The notes beneath the pieces are model-generated. The model was not told the DNA's origin and did not search any database. It was given only the letters and a program-made list of their open reading frames with translations. 64,000 nucleotides of DNA from Oceanisphaera avium (lineage in GTDB: Bacteria; Pseudomonadota; Gammaproteobacteria; Enterobacterales; Aeromonadaceae), in the NCBI RefSeq assembly GCF_002157875.1, contig NZ_CP021376.1:1466001-1530000 (forward strand), read 5' to 3'. The position numbers were made by a program, and so were the translations under genes. Within the stretch, counting starts at the first letter, position 1; the number at the start of each line of letters is the position of its first letter. Shown one piece after another: positions 9,081 to 18,790 of the stretch.

Positions 9081-9109
9081 TTTACAATAAATGGTATATT
9101 GCTAATTAT
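9081..9109 (+). promoter_or_regulatory. Candidate ilvE promoter
   Basis: TTTACA (9081-9086), a 17-base spacer and AATTAT (9104-9109) lie about 80 bases before the ilvE ATG in otherwise gene-free sequence. No leader peptide rich in Ile, Leu or Val codons was seen between it and the gene, so classical attenuation is not apparent. Confidence 0.45.
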
Positions 9110-9188
9110 ACCCACTTCTACTGCTCAGCCCTTCTAAGCTCCGCGTAAAGTATGACTGATTTTTATAATTTTTAAGGATTAACAGCGT

Positions 9189-10187
9189 ATGGCAACTGCA
9201 TTTGGTACGGTTTTTATGCCGGAGATGGCAATTACTTGGTTTGATGGTACCAACTGGACACCCGCAGAAATGGTGCCAAGTGATCGCCTTACCTTGCACC
9301 CAGGTGCGCACGTGCTGCACTACTCCAGCACCTGCTTTGAAGGGTTAAAGGCGTTTCGTCATGAAGATGGCTCGGTAAATATTTTTCGCATGGATAAAAA
9401 CTTAGCTCGCATGGCGCAAAGTAGCCGACTGTTAGCCTTGCCGGAGCTAGACCTTACTCTGGCGGCGAGCATGATCAAGCAAACCGTCGCCCGCTTTGCA
9501 GATGCCGTGCCCGCGCCTCCTGGTTCGTTATATATTCGTCCTACTTATATTGGTACCGAAGCCGCCATTGGTAAGGCCGCCTCCCCCTCGCTGGCTTCGT
9601 GTTTTTATGTCTTGGTGAGCCCAGTAGGTGATTATTTTGCTGGCGGTGATCGCGCACTGCGCTTATTACTTGAAGAAAATGGCATGCGCTGTGCACCGCA
9701 CATGGGCATGATCAAAAGCGGTGGCAACTATGCCAGCGCCCTGCAGCCTATTTTAAAAGCCAATCAAGAAGTGCAAGCAGACCAAGTACTGTTTTGTCCC
9801 AATGGCGATGTCCAAGAAACCGGTGCCGCTAACTTTTTACTGATTGATGGCAATGAAATTATCACCAAAGACTTAGATGAAAGCTTCTTACATGGCGTGA
9901 CCCGTGATTCTATTTTAACACTGGCGCGTGATTTGGGGATGACGGTGTCTGAGCGCAAACTTAGCGTGGCAGAATTACTAGAGCGTGCGGCTAAGCCAGA
10001 ATGTGAGGCGGCCCTTTCTGGTACCGCCGCCGTATTAACACCAGTGGGCACCTTGATCCATCAAGGTAAGGAATATCCTATTGGTAATGGTGGCATTGGC
10101 CAAACTGTACTTAAGCTTCGCCAAGCTCTTAACGATATTCAGTGGGGTAAGGCACCTGACACGCACGGCTGGTTAGAGCGCATTTAG
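9189..10187 (+). CDS. ilvE: Branched-chain amino acid aminotransferase (group II type)
   Basis: PLP enzyme catalysing the last step of Ile, Leu and Val synthesis, exchanging amino groups with glutamate. 332 residues, longer than E. coli IlvE (309) and matching the TIGR01123 group. Visible: FEGLKAFRHEDGS near residue 50, the PLP-binding lysine in GMIKSGGNYASAL (near 180), and QETGAANFLLI with the conserved glutamate. RBS AAGGATTAACAGCGT precedes the ATG. It is monocistronic, far from other ilv genes, and ends at a terminator. Confidence 0.93.
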   Translation: MATAFGTVFMPEMAITWFDGTNWTPAEMVPSDRLTLHPGAHVLHYSSTCFEGLKAFRHEDGSVNIFRMDKNLARMAQSSRLLALPELDLTLAASMIKQTVARFADAVPAPPGSLYIRPTYIGTEAAIGKAASPSLASCFYVLVSPVGDYFAGGDRALRLLLEENGMRCAPHMGMIKSGGNYASALQPILKANQEVQADQVLFCPNGDVQETGAANFLLIDGNEIITKDLDESFLHGVTRDSILTLARDLGMTVSERKLSVAELLERAAKPECEAALSGTAAVLTPVGTLIHQGKEYPIGNGGIGQTVLKLRQALNDIQWGKAPDTHGWLERI

Positions 10188-10217
10188 CATCTTATTGAGT
10201 ATTGAAAGTGAATATTG

Positions 10218-10259
10218 GGCGCTTTGTTAGCTATTTTTTACTGACCAAGCGCCTTTTTT
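10218..10259 (+). terminator. Rho-independent terminator of ilvE
   Basis: The stem GGCGCTT-GTTAG pairs with CTGAC-AAGCGCC, with one mismatch and one G-U pair, followed by TTTTTT. Confidence 0.8.
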
Positions 10260-10288
10260 AATCCTATTTAACGACATAAGAAAGAGCA

Positions 10289-10945
10289 ATGCTAAACGCT
10301 GAGCAACATAATAAAGAGAGTATGATCGCCGGCATTGATACGCGCCTGCAAGTGCCTCCCTCTTCTGCTAGTAATGAAAAGCTGCAATCTTTGGGCTTTT
10401 TAAGCTTTTTAGAAGAATTACAAACTGAGCTAAACCAGACAGTGGTACGCTTTGCCCAACTAACAAGGCTCGATCTCGCTACCCTCAAAACTCAATCGCC
10501 CACCCTCAATAATGCGCGGGCTGATAACCCTGAATTCCAAGCCTTTTTATCTGCCTTTAAGCAGCGCAAAGCTAATATTGAACAATTAATAGCAGCAGAC
10601 ATTCCTGAGCAAGCGGCTCATCAAGCCATCATAGATGAAATACTGGCGCTTAATGCGTTTATTGAAGCGCACTACGTTAAGCCTGCCACCGTTCAACCCA
10701 GCGCAGCGACTGACCATCGTCCCTTGGAGTTTTTCCTTGGCATGGGCATTTTATTCCTACCCATTATTTTTGCTTGGTTTACGCTTCGCAAAGGCTATTC
10801 TAAGCGGGTGCGCTGGGTGGCGTTTATCTGGTTAGTTGTCTTTTTAATAGCCACGCTTCCTCGTCCTCATCCTCCCGCGAGCGATAATCCGTTGGATTTT
10901 TCCCCACAAGAGCTTACTCCTCAAGTTGCACCTAAATCTTCTTAG
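10289..10945 (+). CDS. Hypothetical two-helix membrane protein
   Basis: 218 residues with RBS AAGAAAGAG. I do not recognise a family. The first 130 residues are hydrophilic and mostly helical, with a coiled-coil-like stretch around 45-65 and 95-125. Two hydrophobic segments follow at about 148-165 (FFLGMGILFLPIIFAWF) and 174-192 (WVAFIWLVVFLIATL), then a proline-rich tail. The topology suggests an inner-membrane hairpin with both ends in the same compartment. It lies after the ilvE terminator and runs convergent to umuC, with six bases between the stop codons. Coding is supported by the clean start and by length. Confidence 0.7.
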   Translation: MLNAEQHNKESMIAGIDTRLQVPPSSASNEKLQSLGFLSFLEELQTELNQTVVRFAQLTRLDLATLKTQSPTLNNARADNPEFQAFLSAFKQRKANIEQLIAADIPEQAAHQAIIDEILALNAFIEAHYVKPATVQPSAATDHRPLEFFLGMGILFLPIIFAWFTLRKGYSKRVRWVAFIWLVVFLIATLPRPHPPASDNPLDFSPQELTPQVAPKSS

Positions 10946-10951
10946 TTTCAC

Positions 10952-12221
10952 CTAAGTAACCTTGGGTAACTCACTAAAGCGCGTAGTATAAGCCGGAGAT
11001 AAATAATCGCGCTTCATTTGCCAATTGGCAGCTATGCCTTGAGAGGCAAAAAAAATCCGCCCCTTTCCGCTGCTGTTAATCGCATCGAGTACTGCCATTA
11101 ACGCCGCACTGTTGGGTGAGGTCTCTGGGGTAGCAAAAAGACAGCCTTGATAGGTGCCCGTCGGCCAAAAGTCACTGAGCATAACGGCCGCTTTTTGATA
11201 ACGATAACCGGGGCGCCAAATTTGTGCTAAACACTGCTGCGCCGCTTGTACTAACTCACGGCTATCGTTACTGGGTAGTGGCAAGACACTTAGTGCCGAA
11301 TTACTATAATAAGCTTGGTTAGGCGCATAAGGACTGGTGCGCACCGACACCTGTACCACTCGACAATCGCTGTGTTGTTGGCGTAATTTCTCTGCGGCGC
11401 GACAGGTATATTGGCTTACGGCTTGGCGCATAGATTGCAGTTCGGTAATTTTTTCACCAAAGCTGCGCGAGCTGATCAGCTGTTGCTTAGGCATATCACT
11501 TTCATCTAGCGCTAAACAAGCCTCACCATTAAGCTCACACACAGTACGCTCTAACACCACCGAAAATTGGCGCTGGATCACCTTGCTGTTAGCTTGAGCC
11601 AGTTGCCAAGCACTATTGATACCTAGGCTATTAAGTTGCTTTGCTAAGCGCCGCCCTATGCCCCACACCTGCGCAACTGGGACTATTTTTAATAATTTTT
11701 GTTGGCGACTCACTGCACTTAAGTCCACCACTCCACCCGTTGCGGGCCAACGCTTAGCGGCATAGTTAGCCAGCTTAGCCAAGGTTTTAGTGGGCGCTAT
11801 GCCCACGCCCACCTATACCTACCCAGCGCGCTACCTTAGTTTGTAAGTCTTGGCCAAAACTTATCAAGGGCGTAAGGGCACTCATACCACTCACATCAAT
11901 AAATGCTTCATCAATTGAATACACTTCCACTTTAGGTGAGCACATTTCTAATACTTGCATCACGCGACTAGAAATATCGGCATAAAGCGCATAGTTACTA
12001 GAAAAAGCGACGCCGCCCAGTGCCTCAAACTGGCGTTTAATCTTAAAATAAGGCACGCCCATCTTAATACCCAGCTGTTTTGCTTCAAAACTGCGAGCCA
12101 CCACACAGCCATCGTTATTAGACAACACCACTATGGGGCGGCCTACTAAGTCTGGGCGAAATAATCGCTCACAAGAAGCGTAAAAGTTATTACAATCAAC
12201 TAACGCAAAGCCGGTCTTCAT
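10952..12221 (-). pseudogene. umuC: umuC, DNA polymerase V catalytic subunit, frameshifted
   Basis: Y-family translesion polymerase read in two frames. The front (12221 to about 11800) has FALVDCNNFYASCERLF with the first catalytic Asp and SIDEAFIDVSG with the catalytic DE pair. The back (11812 to 10952) begins VGIAPTKTLAKLANYAAK and runs to a normal C-terminus. The break lies in GGTATAGGTGGGCGTGGGC (coding strand, plus 11801-11819), a G/T-rich near repeat. Restoring two bases (GT) gives W-x-G-I-x-V-x-V-G-I-A with the family's spacing, about 423 residues against 422 in E. coli. It starts by ATGA overlap with umuD. Either a true lesion or an assembly error; the rest of the gene shows no decay. 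Confidence 0.85.
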
Positions 12222-12643
12222 AAGGACAACTTGCGCACTAAGTTAGTCACGACCCCAAAGATTTCTACATTAATATCTTCACTCGCCGCAATAGCGCCGT
12301 AGGCAGGATTAGCAGCAACCAAGCGCACACATGGGCGTAGTTCTAGGCGTTTACACGTCATTTCCCCATTAACACTGGCTATCACCACTTGGCCATGACG
12401 GGCTTCTAGGCTGCGATCCACTATCAATAAATCGCCTGGGTAAATACCCGCGCCTATCATACTGTCTCCACTTGCTTGGACTAAATAAGTCGCGGCGGGG
12501 TGGCGGATACAATAAGCGTTAAGATCGAGGCTTTGTTCAATATAATCTTGAGCAGGACTGGGAAAGCCGCAAGAAGCACGCTCCAGTAACAGGGGCAATA
12601 GGTGCTCCACATCCGTTTGTAACTTACCTAAAAGACTCGCCAT
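12218..12643 (-). CDS. umuD: UmuD, SOS mutagenesis self-cleaving protein
   Basis: 141 residues (E. coli 139). The start chosen is ATG 12643, preceded by GAGG: a longer open frame reaches 12700 but would run through the LexA box. LexA-like S24 protease: cleavage site C25-G26 in the sequence ASCGFPSP, catalytic Ser61 in ASGDSM and Lys98 in TCKRLELRP. RecA filament-stimulated cleavage gives UmuD', which joins UmuC in Pol V. It overlaps umuC by 4 bases. All catalytic residues are intact although umuC is shifted. Confidence 0.94.
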   Translation of the reverse strand: MASLLGKLQTDVEHLLPLLLERASCGFPSPAQDYIEQSLDLNAYCIRHPAATYLVQASGDSMIGAGIYPGDLLIVDRSLEARHGQVVIASVNGEMTCKRLELRPCVRLVAANPAYGAIAASEDINVEIFGVVTNLVRKLSL

Positions 12644-12655
12644 AGCCACCTCAAG

Positions 12656-12675
12656 CACTGTATATAAAAACAGTG
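12656..12675 (-). promoter_or_regulatory. LexA operator (SOS box) of umuDC
   Basis: CACTGTATATAAAAACAGTG on the plus strand fits the CTG-N10-CAG consensus perfectly and is centred about 22 bases before the umuD ATG. It explains SOS control of the operon and fixes the umuD start downstream of it. Confidence 0.93.
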
Positions 12676-12925
12676 TATTTTTGATTTTGCTAAAGCGCAA
12701 GTATCAACATTAAAGCGCACTGCAAGGCACGCCGCTAAACTCATACGGCTTAAGGCATCTGTTTACCTTTTTACCGCTTTTATAACCAAAACAGCACGGA
12801 AATGGCGTATTTTTAGGCATTGATCGTCAATTACTGACTCGCTTAATAAGCAAAGCGCGCTTAGCTAAGAACTCTTAGTTACTATTAGGCTCCTAGGATT
12901 AAGTTATATTAGAAAAGGCAATATT

Positions 12926-13969
12926 TTGTTACGCACCCCAGTTTATGCTTCTTTAGCGTTGTCGTTGTTATTCGCCAGCTCCTCCCTCGCTGCTCGTTCT
13001 TATGTGGATGGGCATCTGCATTATGTGGACTTTTTCCAAGAATCTGAGGGCATGCCCGCCCTACTTAGTGCCATGGATAAAGGCAAAGTCAGTCGCGCTG
13101 TGATCATGGGCATTCCCGTGGCTAAAATTTGGCAAGAAGATGAGCCGCAAAAGCCGCGCTATTATGCCGGCGACGATGCGGCTTTATATTGGTATAGCGC
13201 TACAGATTTTGAATTAATGCATGCCATTCAAGCCCTACCGGCGAAAGATCAGCAGCGCTTTATTCCTTTTTTATCAGGCATTAATGCTACCGATAAAAAC
13301 GCCGCCGCTCATTTGCGCCGTGCACTAGAGCTTAATCCGGGTTTTTGGCAAGGCATAGGCGAAGTGTTTACTCGCCATGATGATGTCACGGCACTGATGC
13401 ATGGCGATACGCCACGCGCAAATAGCGAAGCCATGATGAAAGTGTATAGAGTGGCCGCCGAATTTGACTTGCCCGTATTAGTGCACAGCAATGTCACCTC
13501 TAAGCGTGAGCGCAAGCCTTTGTATCTGGAGGAATTAGAAGAGGCGCTGCAAAAAAATCCTGATGTTAAATTTATCTGGGCTCATGCCGGTACCAGCAAA
13601 GAGTTGCACCGCCATCAAGAGGAGCTAGATTTTTTACGCCCCTTATTAACACGCCTACTCGCTGACTACGATAATTTAACCATCGACTTATCCTGGACCT
13701 TGTTAGAGCCTTATTTATTAGATGAACAAGGCACGCCGCGCCCTCGCTGGATGAAATTATTAGAAGATAATCCGCAGCGATTTGTGCTGGGCAGTGATGT
13801 GGTGGGACGCTTTGATAACTTAGGTAATATTTTAAATGGCTTTGAGCCTGTGTTGCAGGCGCTGCCTAAGTCGGTAGCGCAGGCCATTGCTCACGATAAC
13901 TTTTTAGCGCTCTTACCTAAAGCCAGTGCTGAACAAGAAACCTCAACTGCTAAACCTAGTGAAGAATAA
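12926..13969 (+). CDS. Secreted amidohydrolase-family (TIM-barrel) protein
   Basis: 347 residues with a TTG start preceded by AGAAAAGG at a spacing of 7. Residues 1-22 form a Sec signal peptide ending ...SSSLAARS, so the product is periplasmic. Metal-site motifs of the amidohydrolase-2 family appear in order: DGHLHY (29-34), VLVHSNVT (near 188), FIWAHAGTS (near 223) and a late LGSDVV (near 290). Such enzymes hydrolyse or decarboxylate cyclic or carboxylated substrates; the substrate is unknown. The C-terminal 15 residues are a polar tail. No operon partner. Confidence 0.8.
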   Translation: MLRTPVYASLALSLLFASSSLAARSYVDGHLHYVDFFQESEGMPALLSAMDKGKVSRAVIMGIPVAKIWQEDEPQKPRYYAGDDAALYWYSATDFELMHAIQALPAKDQQRFIPFLSGINATDKNAAAHLRRALELNPGFWQGIGEVFTRHDDVTALMHGDTPRANSEAMMKVYRVAAEFDLPVLVHSNVTSKRERKPLYLEELEEALQKNPDVKFIWAHAGTSKELHRHQEELDFLRPLLTRLLADYDNLTIDLSWTLLEPYLLDEQGTPRPRWMKLLEDNPQRFVLGSDVVGRFDNLGNILNGFEPVLQALPKSVAQAIAHDNFLALLPKASAEQETSTAKPSEE

Positions 13970-14164
13970 CTGTTCTAAAAAAGCGCGCCTTAACAGGTGC
14001 GCATTAAATTATGCCCCCTTAATTTTGACTCAAGCGCGGTTAAAATAAGGCAAGCACTAAGGTAATTGGTGTTAACTGTGCAATAAACACCCTAAAAAAA
14101 CACTGTACGTTTACACACTAGTCACCGTAGAATAGCGCTAATACTTCTAACGCACTTGATATTA

Positions 14165-15822
14165 ATGCCCCCTGTTATTGCCACTTCTCTTAGCGATCCT
14201 CTTTATTACCTGCGCAATGCCGAGCAGGTAATTAAACTCTGCTTGCGCCAATACCCTCATTTATTAACTCCAGAGGAGCGCCAACACTTACAGCAGTTTT
14301 TACAGCTCACTACCGCCAGCCAAGCACTATTAGTGCGGTTAGTGATGCGAAAAGGCACTCTATTTCGTACCGATAAACTTAACTACCATGAAGTGCCAAA
14401 CTTAATGTGTGCACTGGAAGAGCTTAGCGCTGTTGGCTTAGCCACCTTGTTACCTGCTATTACTTTAAGCGAGCTGTGCCAGTTAACTAAGCGAGAAGAA
14501 TGTCGCCACTTAGTACAACGCCTAATTAAGACCGAGCTAAAAGCCAATACGCGTAAAGCTGACTTAATTGCGACGTTATTAAGCCATTATCCCACCTCTG
14601 AGCCCCAGCCGCTGGCGACTTGGTGGCCAGAGGCTTCTTTTCAGGTGATTGAATTAAGGGCTGCGGCCTTATTTGAGCGGCTAAGATTGATGTTTTTTGG
14701 TAATTTACATCAAGATTGGTCAGAGTTTGTACTCACTGAGCTTGGGCTACAGCAATTTGAAACCGTCCCCTTAACGCCCGACTCGCAACCTTTTCAAACT
14801 CGCGCCGAAGTCGACTTATATTTGACCTTACAGCACTTACTCGCACGCGTTAATGAAGGAGAGGCCATCGCAGATATTTATCCTTTATTACCCGCACCCG
14901 TGCATTGCGAATGGCTTGAGTATCGGCGTAATAAGGTGCTCTACCAATTAGGGCGTATTGCCGAGCGCCAGCTAGAGCTTAGCTTAGCCCTAAACTTATA
15001 TGAGCAAAGCAGTCATAGAGAGGCCTATATTCGCACGCTGCGTTTACTTGAAAAGCAACACCCCCCGGTGAGGTATTTGCTCAAGCTAGGGATGCACTCA
15101 GTCATATTAAGCAACCTCAAGCGCGCGTTATCTTAGAGCGCATTCGTACGCGCTGTGCTAAAAAAGCAGGCCTTGCTTATACGCCGCCACCGGCATTACC
15201 TATTCCCCATCACCATCAAATATTGCAAAAACCCCATCAAGGACGAGTTGAAGCGGCGGTGATTGCTCACTTAAGCGATAGCCATACCCGCTTATTTCAT
15301 GTAGAAAATCATTTATTTAATGGCTTATTTGCGTTGTTATTTTGGCCGGCTTTATTTGCACCGGTGCGCGGTGCCTTCTTTCACCCTTTTCAAAACGGGC
15401 CGGCAGACTTATACCGCCCCGGCTTTATTGATAGTCGCGCGGACTGGCTAACAGAAGGCTTCGCACATTTAACAAACGCCAGTTATAAAGCGGTGATCTG
15501 GGCGCGCTATCAGGAAAAATATGGCCTTAGCTGTTCTTTTATTCATTGGCCAAGTTTAAGCGAAGAGCTGCTTAGCCTAGCGCTGGCTGCCATTCCTGCG
15601 GCCCACCTAAAGGCGGTATTTGAGTATTTATTGCTTGATTTGCGCCATCACCGTAAAGGCATGCCAGACTTAATTGAAGTGAATATAAAGCAGCAAAGTT
15701 ATCGCCTACTAGAAGTCAAAGGGCCCGGAGACAGATTACAAGACCATCAGCAATTATGGATCCAAACTATGCTGCAACAAGGTTTGCCGGTGAGTCTTTA
15801 TCAGGTGAGTTGGCAATCATGA
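14165..15822 (+). pseudogene. VRR-NUC (FAN1-like) nuclease gene, frameshifted in a C run
   Basis: The gene is split. Frame 1 runs from ATG 14165 to TAG at 15136 (a TTG at 14156 is also possible); the second frame carries on from 15061 to 15822 without a stop. The switch lies in six C at 15061-15066: one more C restores a continuous product of about 552 residues, the size of bacterial FAN1-like proteins. The C-terminal VRR-NUC domain is intact, with GMPDLIEV, LLEVKGPGDRL and the QxxW that follows. The family is a structure-specific nuclease for interstrand crosslink repair. It overlaps the helicase gene by ATGA. Homopolymer position makes a sequencing error a live option. Confidence 0.82.
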
Positions 15823-18125
15823 ACACGGTGGCGGTACGCTCCTTGTGTGAGTTTAGTGCCAGAGCCGGCTCTTTAAGCCAAGGCTATACGCCCTCGCCTA
15901 CCAGCGCCCAAGGCATAGCGGGCCATAAAAAAGTGCAAGCACGACGCCCCGCCCCTTATCAGGCCGAGTATTTACTCACAGGTGAGTGTTTAGGCATGAG
16001 CTTGCGCGGGCGAGCCGATGGCTATGTAAGTCACGAAGACGCGGGCGCGGCTAGCCCCCGACTGGCATTACTAGAAGAAATAAAAACCCACCGCGCTGAT
16101 AGCTCGCGTATTCGCGCCAGTCAGCGCCAGCTTCACTGGGCGCAATTAAAAGTATATGGCGCTTTATTATGTCAGCGCGACGCCTTAAGCGAGGTGCGCC
16201 TGCGCTTGGTGTATTACAACATCGATAACGACCAAGAAACGCCCCTAGAAGAGTGCTGGTCGGGTGCGGACTTGACCGCGTTTTTATGTCAATTGTGCCA
16301 ACGTTATCAAGACTGGCATCAGCAAGAGCAGCAACACCGTAAAAAACGCGACCAAGCTCTGATGACACTAGCCTTTCCCTTTGCCAAGTTTCGCCCCTAC
16401 CAACGCGAATTAAGTGAAGCTGTCTATAAGGCAATTAGCCGCGGACACAGCTTACAATTAGAAGCGCCCACCGGCATTGGGAAAACCCTAGGGGTGGCTT
16501 ATCCCGCATTAATGGCAATGCCCAGATATCAATTAGACCGGTTGTTTTTACTCAGTGCTCGCACCACAGGCCGCCAGTTAATGCTTGATAGCTTAAGTCA
16601 GCTTAAAGGTGCTGCCCAAGCACCTATCCCAGTGCGCATCTTAGAGCTTACTGCTCGCGATAAAGCCTGTGTACATCCCCACTTAGCCTGTGATGGCGAG
16701 TCGTGCCCGCTGGCCGAGGGCTTTTTTGATCGCCTAGCACCTGCCAGAGAAGCCGCCGCTAATCATTACTGGCTAGACCAAGGCGCGATTAATCACATCG
16801 CAGCTCAGCATCAACTGTGTCCTTATTATTTAGCCCAAGAAATGGCACGCTGGTGCGATGTAGTGGTGGGAGATGTGAATCATTATTTTGATCAGCAAGC
16901 GCTATTATTTGGCTTAAGCCAGCAAAATAACTGGCACAGTGTGCCCTTGATTGATGAAGCCCATAATTTAATTGAGCGCGCCCGCGCCATGTATTCCGCT
17001 ACTCTTAATCAAGCCCACTTTAAAGCAGCGCGGCGCGCAGCACCGGGTGAGCTAAAAAAAGTCTTTACCCAACTAGAACGCGCTTGGACTCGACTCTTAA
17101 CAACGCATGGGACTTCGGGTCAGTTAGATACAGTCCCTAGCGCACTGAATGGCGCCTTACAGCGCTTAATCACCGAGTTGCTTGATTATGTAAGCACTAC
17201 CTCTGCCACCAGTGATCATGCTCAGCTACATAGCTTATTGTTTGACGCTATGGCGTTTTTAAAGCTGGCCGAGCAATTTGGTGAGCACTCTTTGTGTACC
17301 TTAGCAATCACTGAGCGCACGCTTGGCAAAAAAGTCAGACGCTGCGCAAGCTTAGCTATTCAAAATCTGATCCCGGCCGATTTCTTAGCACCGCGTTTTA
17401 AACACGCCCATGCAGCGATTTTATTTTCTGCCACCCTCAGTCCTGCTCGCTATTACCACGACTTATTAGGCTTACCCGAAACCACCTGTGGCCAAGTCAT
17501 TGCCAGCCCCTTTAGCGCGCGTCAGCTCAATGTAAAATTAACGCGACTTAGTACCCGCCTTAATGATCGAGTCGCGTCGTTATCGGTGATTAGCCAGCGC
17601 CTTAGCCAGCAGTACCAACAACAGCCTGGTAATTATTTAGTCTATGTCAGTAGTTTTGCTTACTTACAGCAACTTCATGACTACTTACACCACCACGCCA
17701 CCTACCTGCCTTGTATTGCCCAAACACCGGGCATGAACGAAGCTGAGCGCCTCGCTTTTATTGAACAGTTTCGCCGCCAACAAGGCCTAGTCGGTTTGGC
17801 CGTCTTAGGCGGTGCTTTTGGGGAAGGAATAGACTTACCTGGAGAGCAGCTTATCGGCGTATTTATTGCCACCCTCGGCTTGCCGCCTTTTGATGATTAT
17901 CACCGCCAACTCGCCCAACGTTTACAAGCCCGTTTTACCGACGGCTATGCTTACACCTATTTATATCCAGGGCTGCGCAAAGTCGTACAAGCGGCGGGGC
18001 GCTTGATCAGAAGTCCTGAAGATAGCGGCGTTATCGAACTATTAGATGCGCGCTTTGCTCACCCCGACATTGCAAGACTTCTGCCCAACTGGTGGCCAGC
18101 GCCGACCCTCATTCAGCCTAGCTAG
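15819..18125 (+). CDS. XPD/DinG-type iron-sulfur DNA helicase with N-terminal PD-(D/E)XK domain
   Basis: 768 residues; the start ATG 15819 overlaps the nuclease stop (an in-frame ATG 63 bases upstream lies inside that gene). N-terminal nuclease-like domain: D67 in RGRADGY, then E87-I-K89, with a following Gln-rich helix, as in Cas4/RecB-type folds. Helicase: Walker A APTGIGKT (K222), four cysteines between residues about 300 and 350 (DKAC, HLAC, ESC, QLC) for a 4Fe-4S cluster, DEAH box at 379-382, and motif VI QAAGRLIRS near 735. It is coupled to the VRR-NUC gene, suggesting a joint unwinding/cutting role at crosslinks or flaps. Confidence 0.88.
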   Translation: MNTVAVRSLCEFSARAGSLSQGYTPSPTSAQGIAGHKKVQARRPAPYQAEYLLTGECLGMSLRGRADGYVSHEDAGAASPRLALLEEIKTHRADSSRIRASQRQLHWAQLKVYGALLCQRDALSEVRLRLVYYNIDNDQETPLEECWSGADLTAFLCQLCQRYQDWHQQEQQHRKKRDQALMTLAFPFAKFRPYQRELSEAVYKAISRGHSLQLEAPTGIGKTLGVAYPALMAMPRYQLDRLFLLSARTTGRQLMLDSLSQLKGAAQAPIPVRILELTARDKACVHPHLACDGESCPLAEGFFDRLAPAREAAANHYWLDQGAINHIAAQHQLCPYYLAQEMARWCDVVVGDVNHYFDQQALLFGLSQQNNWHSVPLIDEAHNLIERARAMYSATLNQAHFKAARRAAPGELKKVFTQLERAWTRLLTTHGTSGQLDTVPSALNGALQRLITELLDYVSTTSATSDHAQLHSLLFDAMAFLKLAEQFGEHSLCTLAITERTLGKKVRRCASLAIQNLIPADFLAPRFKHAHAAILFSATLSPARYYHDLLGLPETTCGQVIASPFSARQLNVKLTRLSTRLNDRVASLSVISQRLSQQYQQQPGNYLVYVSSFAYLQQLHDYLHHHATYLPCIAQTPGMNEAERLAFIEQFRRQQGLVGLAVLGGAFGEGIDLPGEQLIGVFIATLGLPPFDDYHRQLAQRLQARFTDGYAYTYLYPGLRKVVQAAGRLIRSPEDSGVIELLDARFAHPDIARLLPNWWPAPTLIQPS

Positions 18126-18126
18126 C

Positions 18127-18717
18127 TTAATTACAGTTAATGCGAGTAACGCAGCCGTCGGTGAGTTTAAAGATGGCATCTTGAGGAATTGCTTGTTGCC
18201 AAACTTGCTCAGCAATTAGCCCACTGTAGACGCCACGCAATAGCGCGCCCGATAAGCCATGGGCCACTACAATGACTTGCTGCGGTAAGCCAGGGTCTTC
18301 TAGCCAGCTGGTTAGACGGGCAGTGGCTTGTGCTAAGGGCTCGGCGCCGGGCGCCTTAAGGTACCAACTTAATACTTGCTGAGAAATATGTGGATATTGG
18401 CGCTGTAAATCTGGCGCTCTTTGCTGCTCCCACTCCCCTAAGCCAATTTCCATTACTCTTTTATCTTGGCGAATGGCGGCTAGAGGCAACTGCAGTCGCT
18501 CACTAATAAGCTCTGCCGTTTGCAAGGCTCGCCCCAAGGGGCTTGAATAAAGCGTCCATTGTGAGGGCTCACTAATTAAGCCCATTAAGGTGTCGGCCAT
18601 GGCTTGGGCTTGTTGTAACCCCAAAGGAGTGAGCGCTGAATTACAATGGCCTTGTAAGCGTTGCTCTTGATTAAACTGCGTTTGGCCATGGCGTAATAAA
18701 TAAATCGTGCGCGACAT
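18127..18717 (-). CDS. Histidine phosphatase family protein (phosphoglycerate mutase-like)
   Basis: 196 residues from ATG 18717, preceded by AAGGTC; a longer frame to 18753 begins right behind the purT terminator and is less likely. The catalytic RHGQT (residues 9-13, phospho-accepting His10) and the second His in VVAHGLSG (near 148) define the superfamily that includes CobC and GpmB. The substrate could be a phosphorylated sugar, nucleotide or cobalamin intermediate and cannot be decided here. It converges with the helicase gene, with only one base between the stops. Confidence 0.85.
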   Translation of the reverse strand: MSRTIYLLRHGQTQFNQEQRLQGHCNSALTPLGLQQAQAMADTLMGLISEPSQWTLYSSPLGRALQTAELISERLQLPLAAIRQDKRVMEIGLGEWEQQRAPDLQRQYPHISQQVLSWYLKAPGAEPLAQATARLTSWLEDPGLPQQVIVVAHGLSGALLRGVYSGLIAEQVWQQAIPQDAIFKLTDGCVTRINCN

Positions 18718-18753
18718 ATAACAGACCTTAATTAAACAGCGCCCCACACTCAT

Positions 18754-18780
18754 AAAAAAAGCTCAGCCTTTCTTGAGCTA
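18754..18780 (-). terminator. Rho-independent terminator of purT
   Basis: On the minus strand AGCTCA, an 8-base loop, TGAGCT and TTTTTTT follow the purT stop by about 10 bases. Confidence 0.85.
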
Positions 18781-18790
18781 GGCGCTAAAT

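Noticed and set aside
12643..12700. Longer umuD start
   Set aside because: The extension would be translated from inside or upstream of the LexA operator and aligns with no UmuD; GAGG supports 12643.
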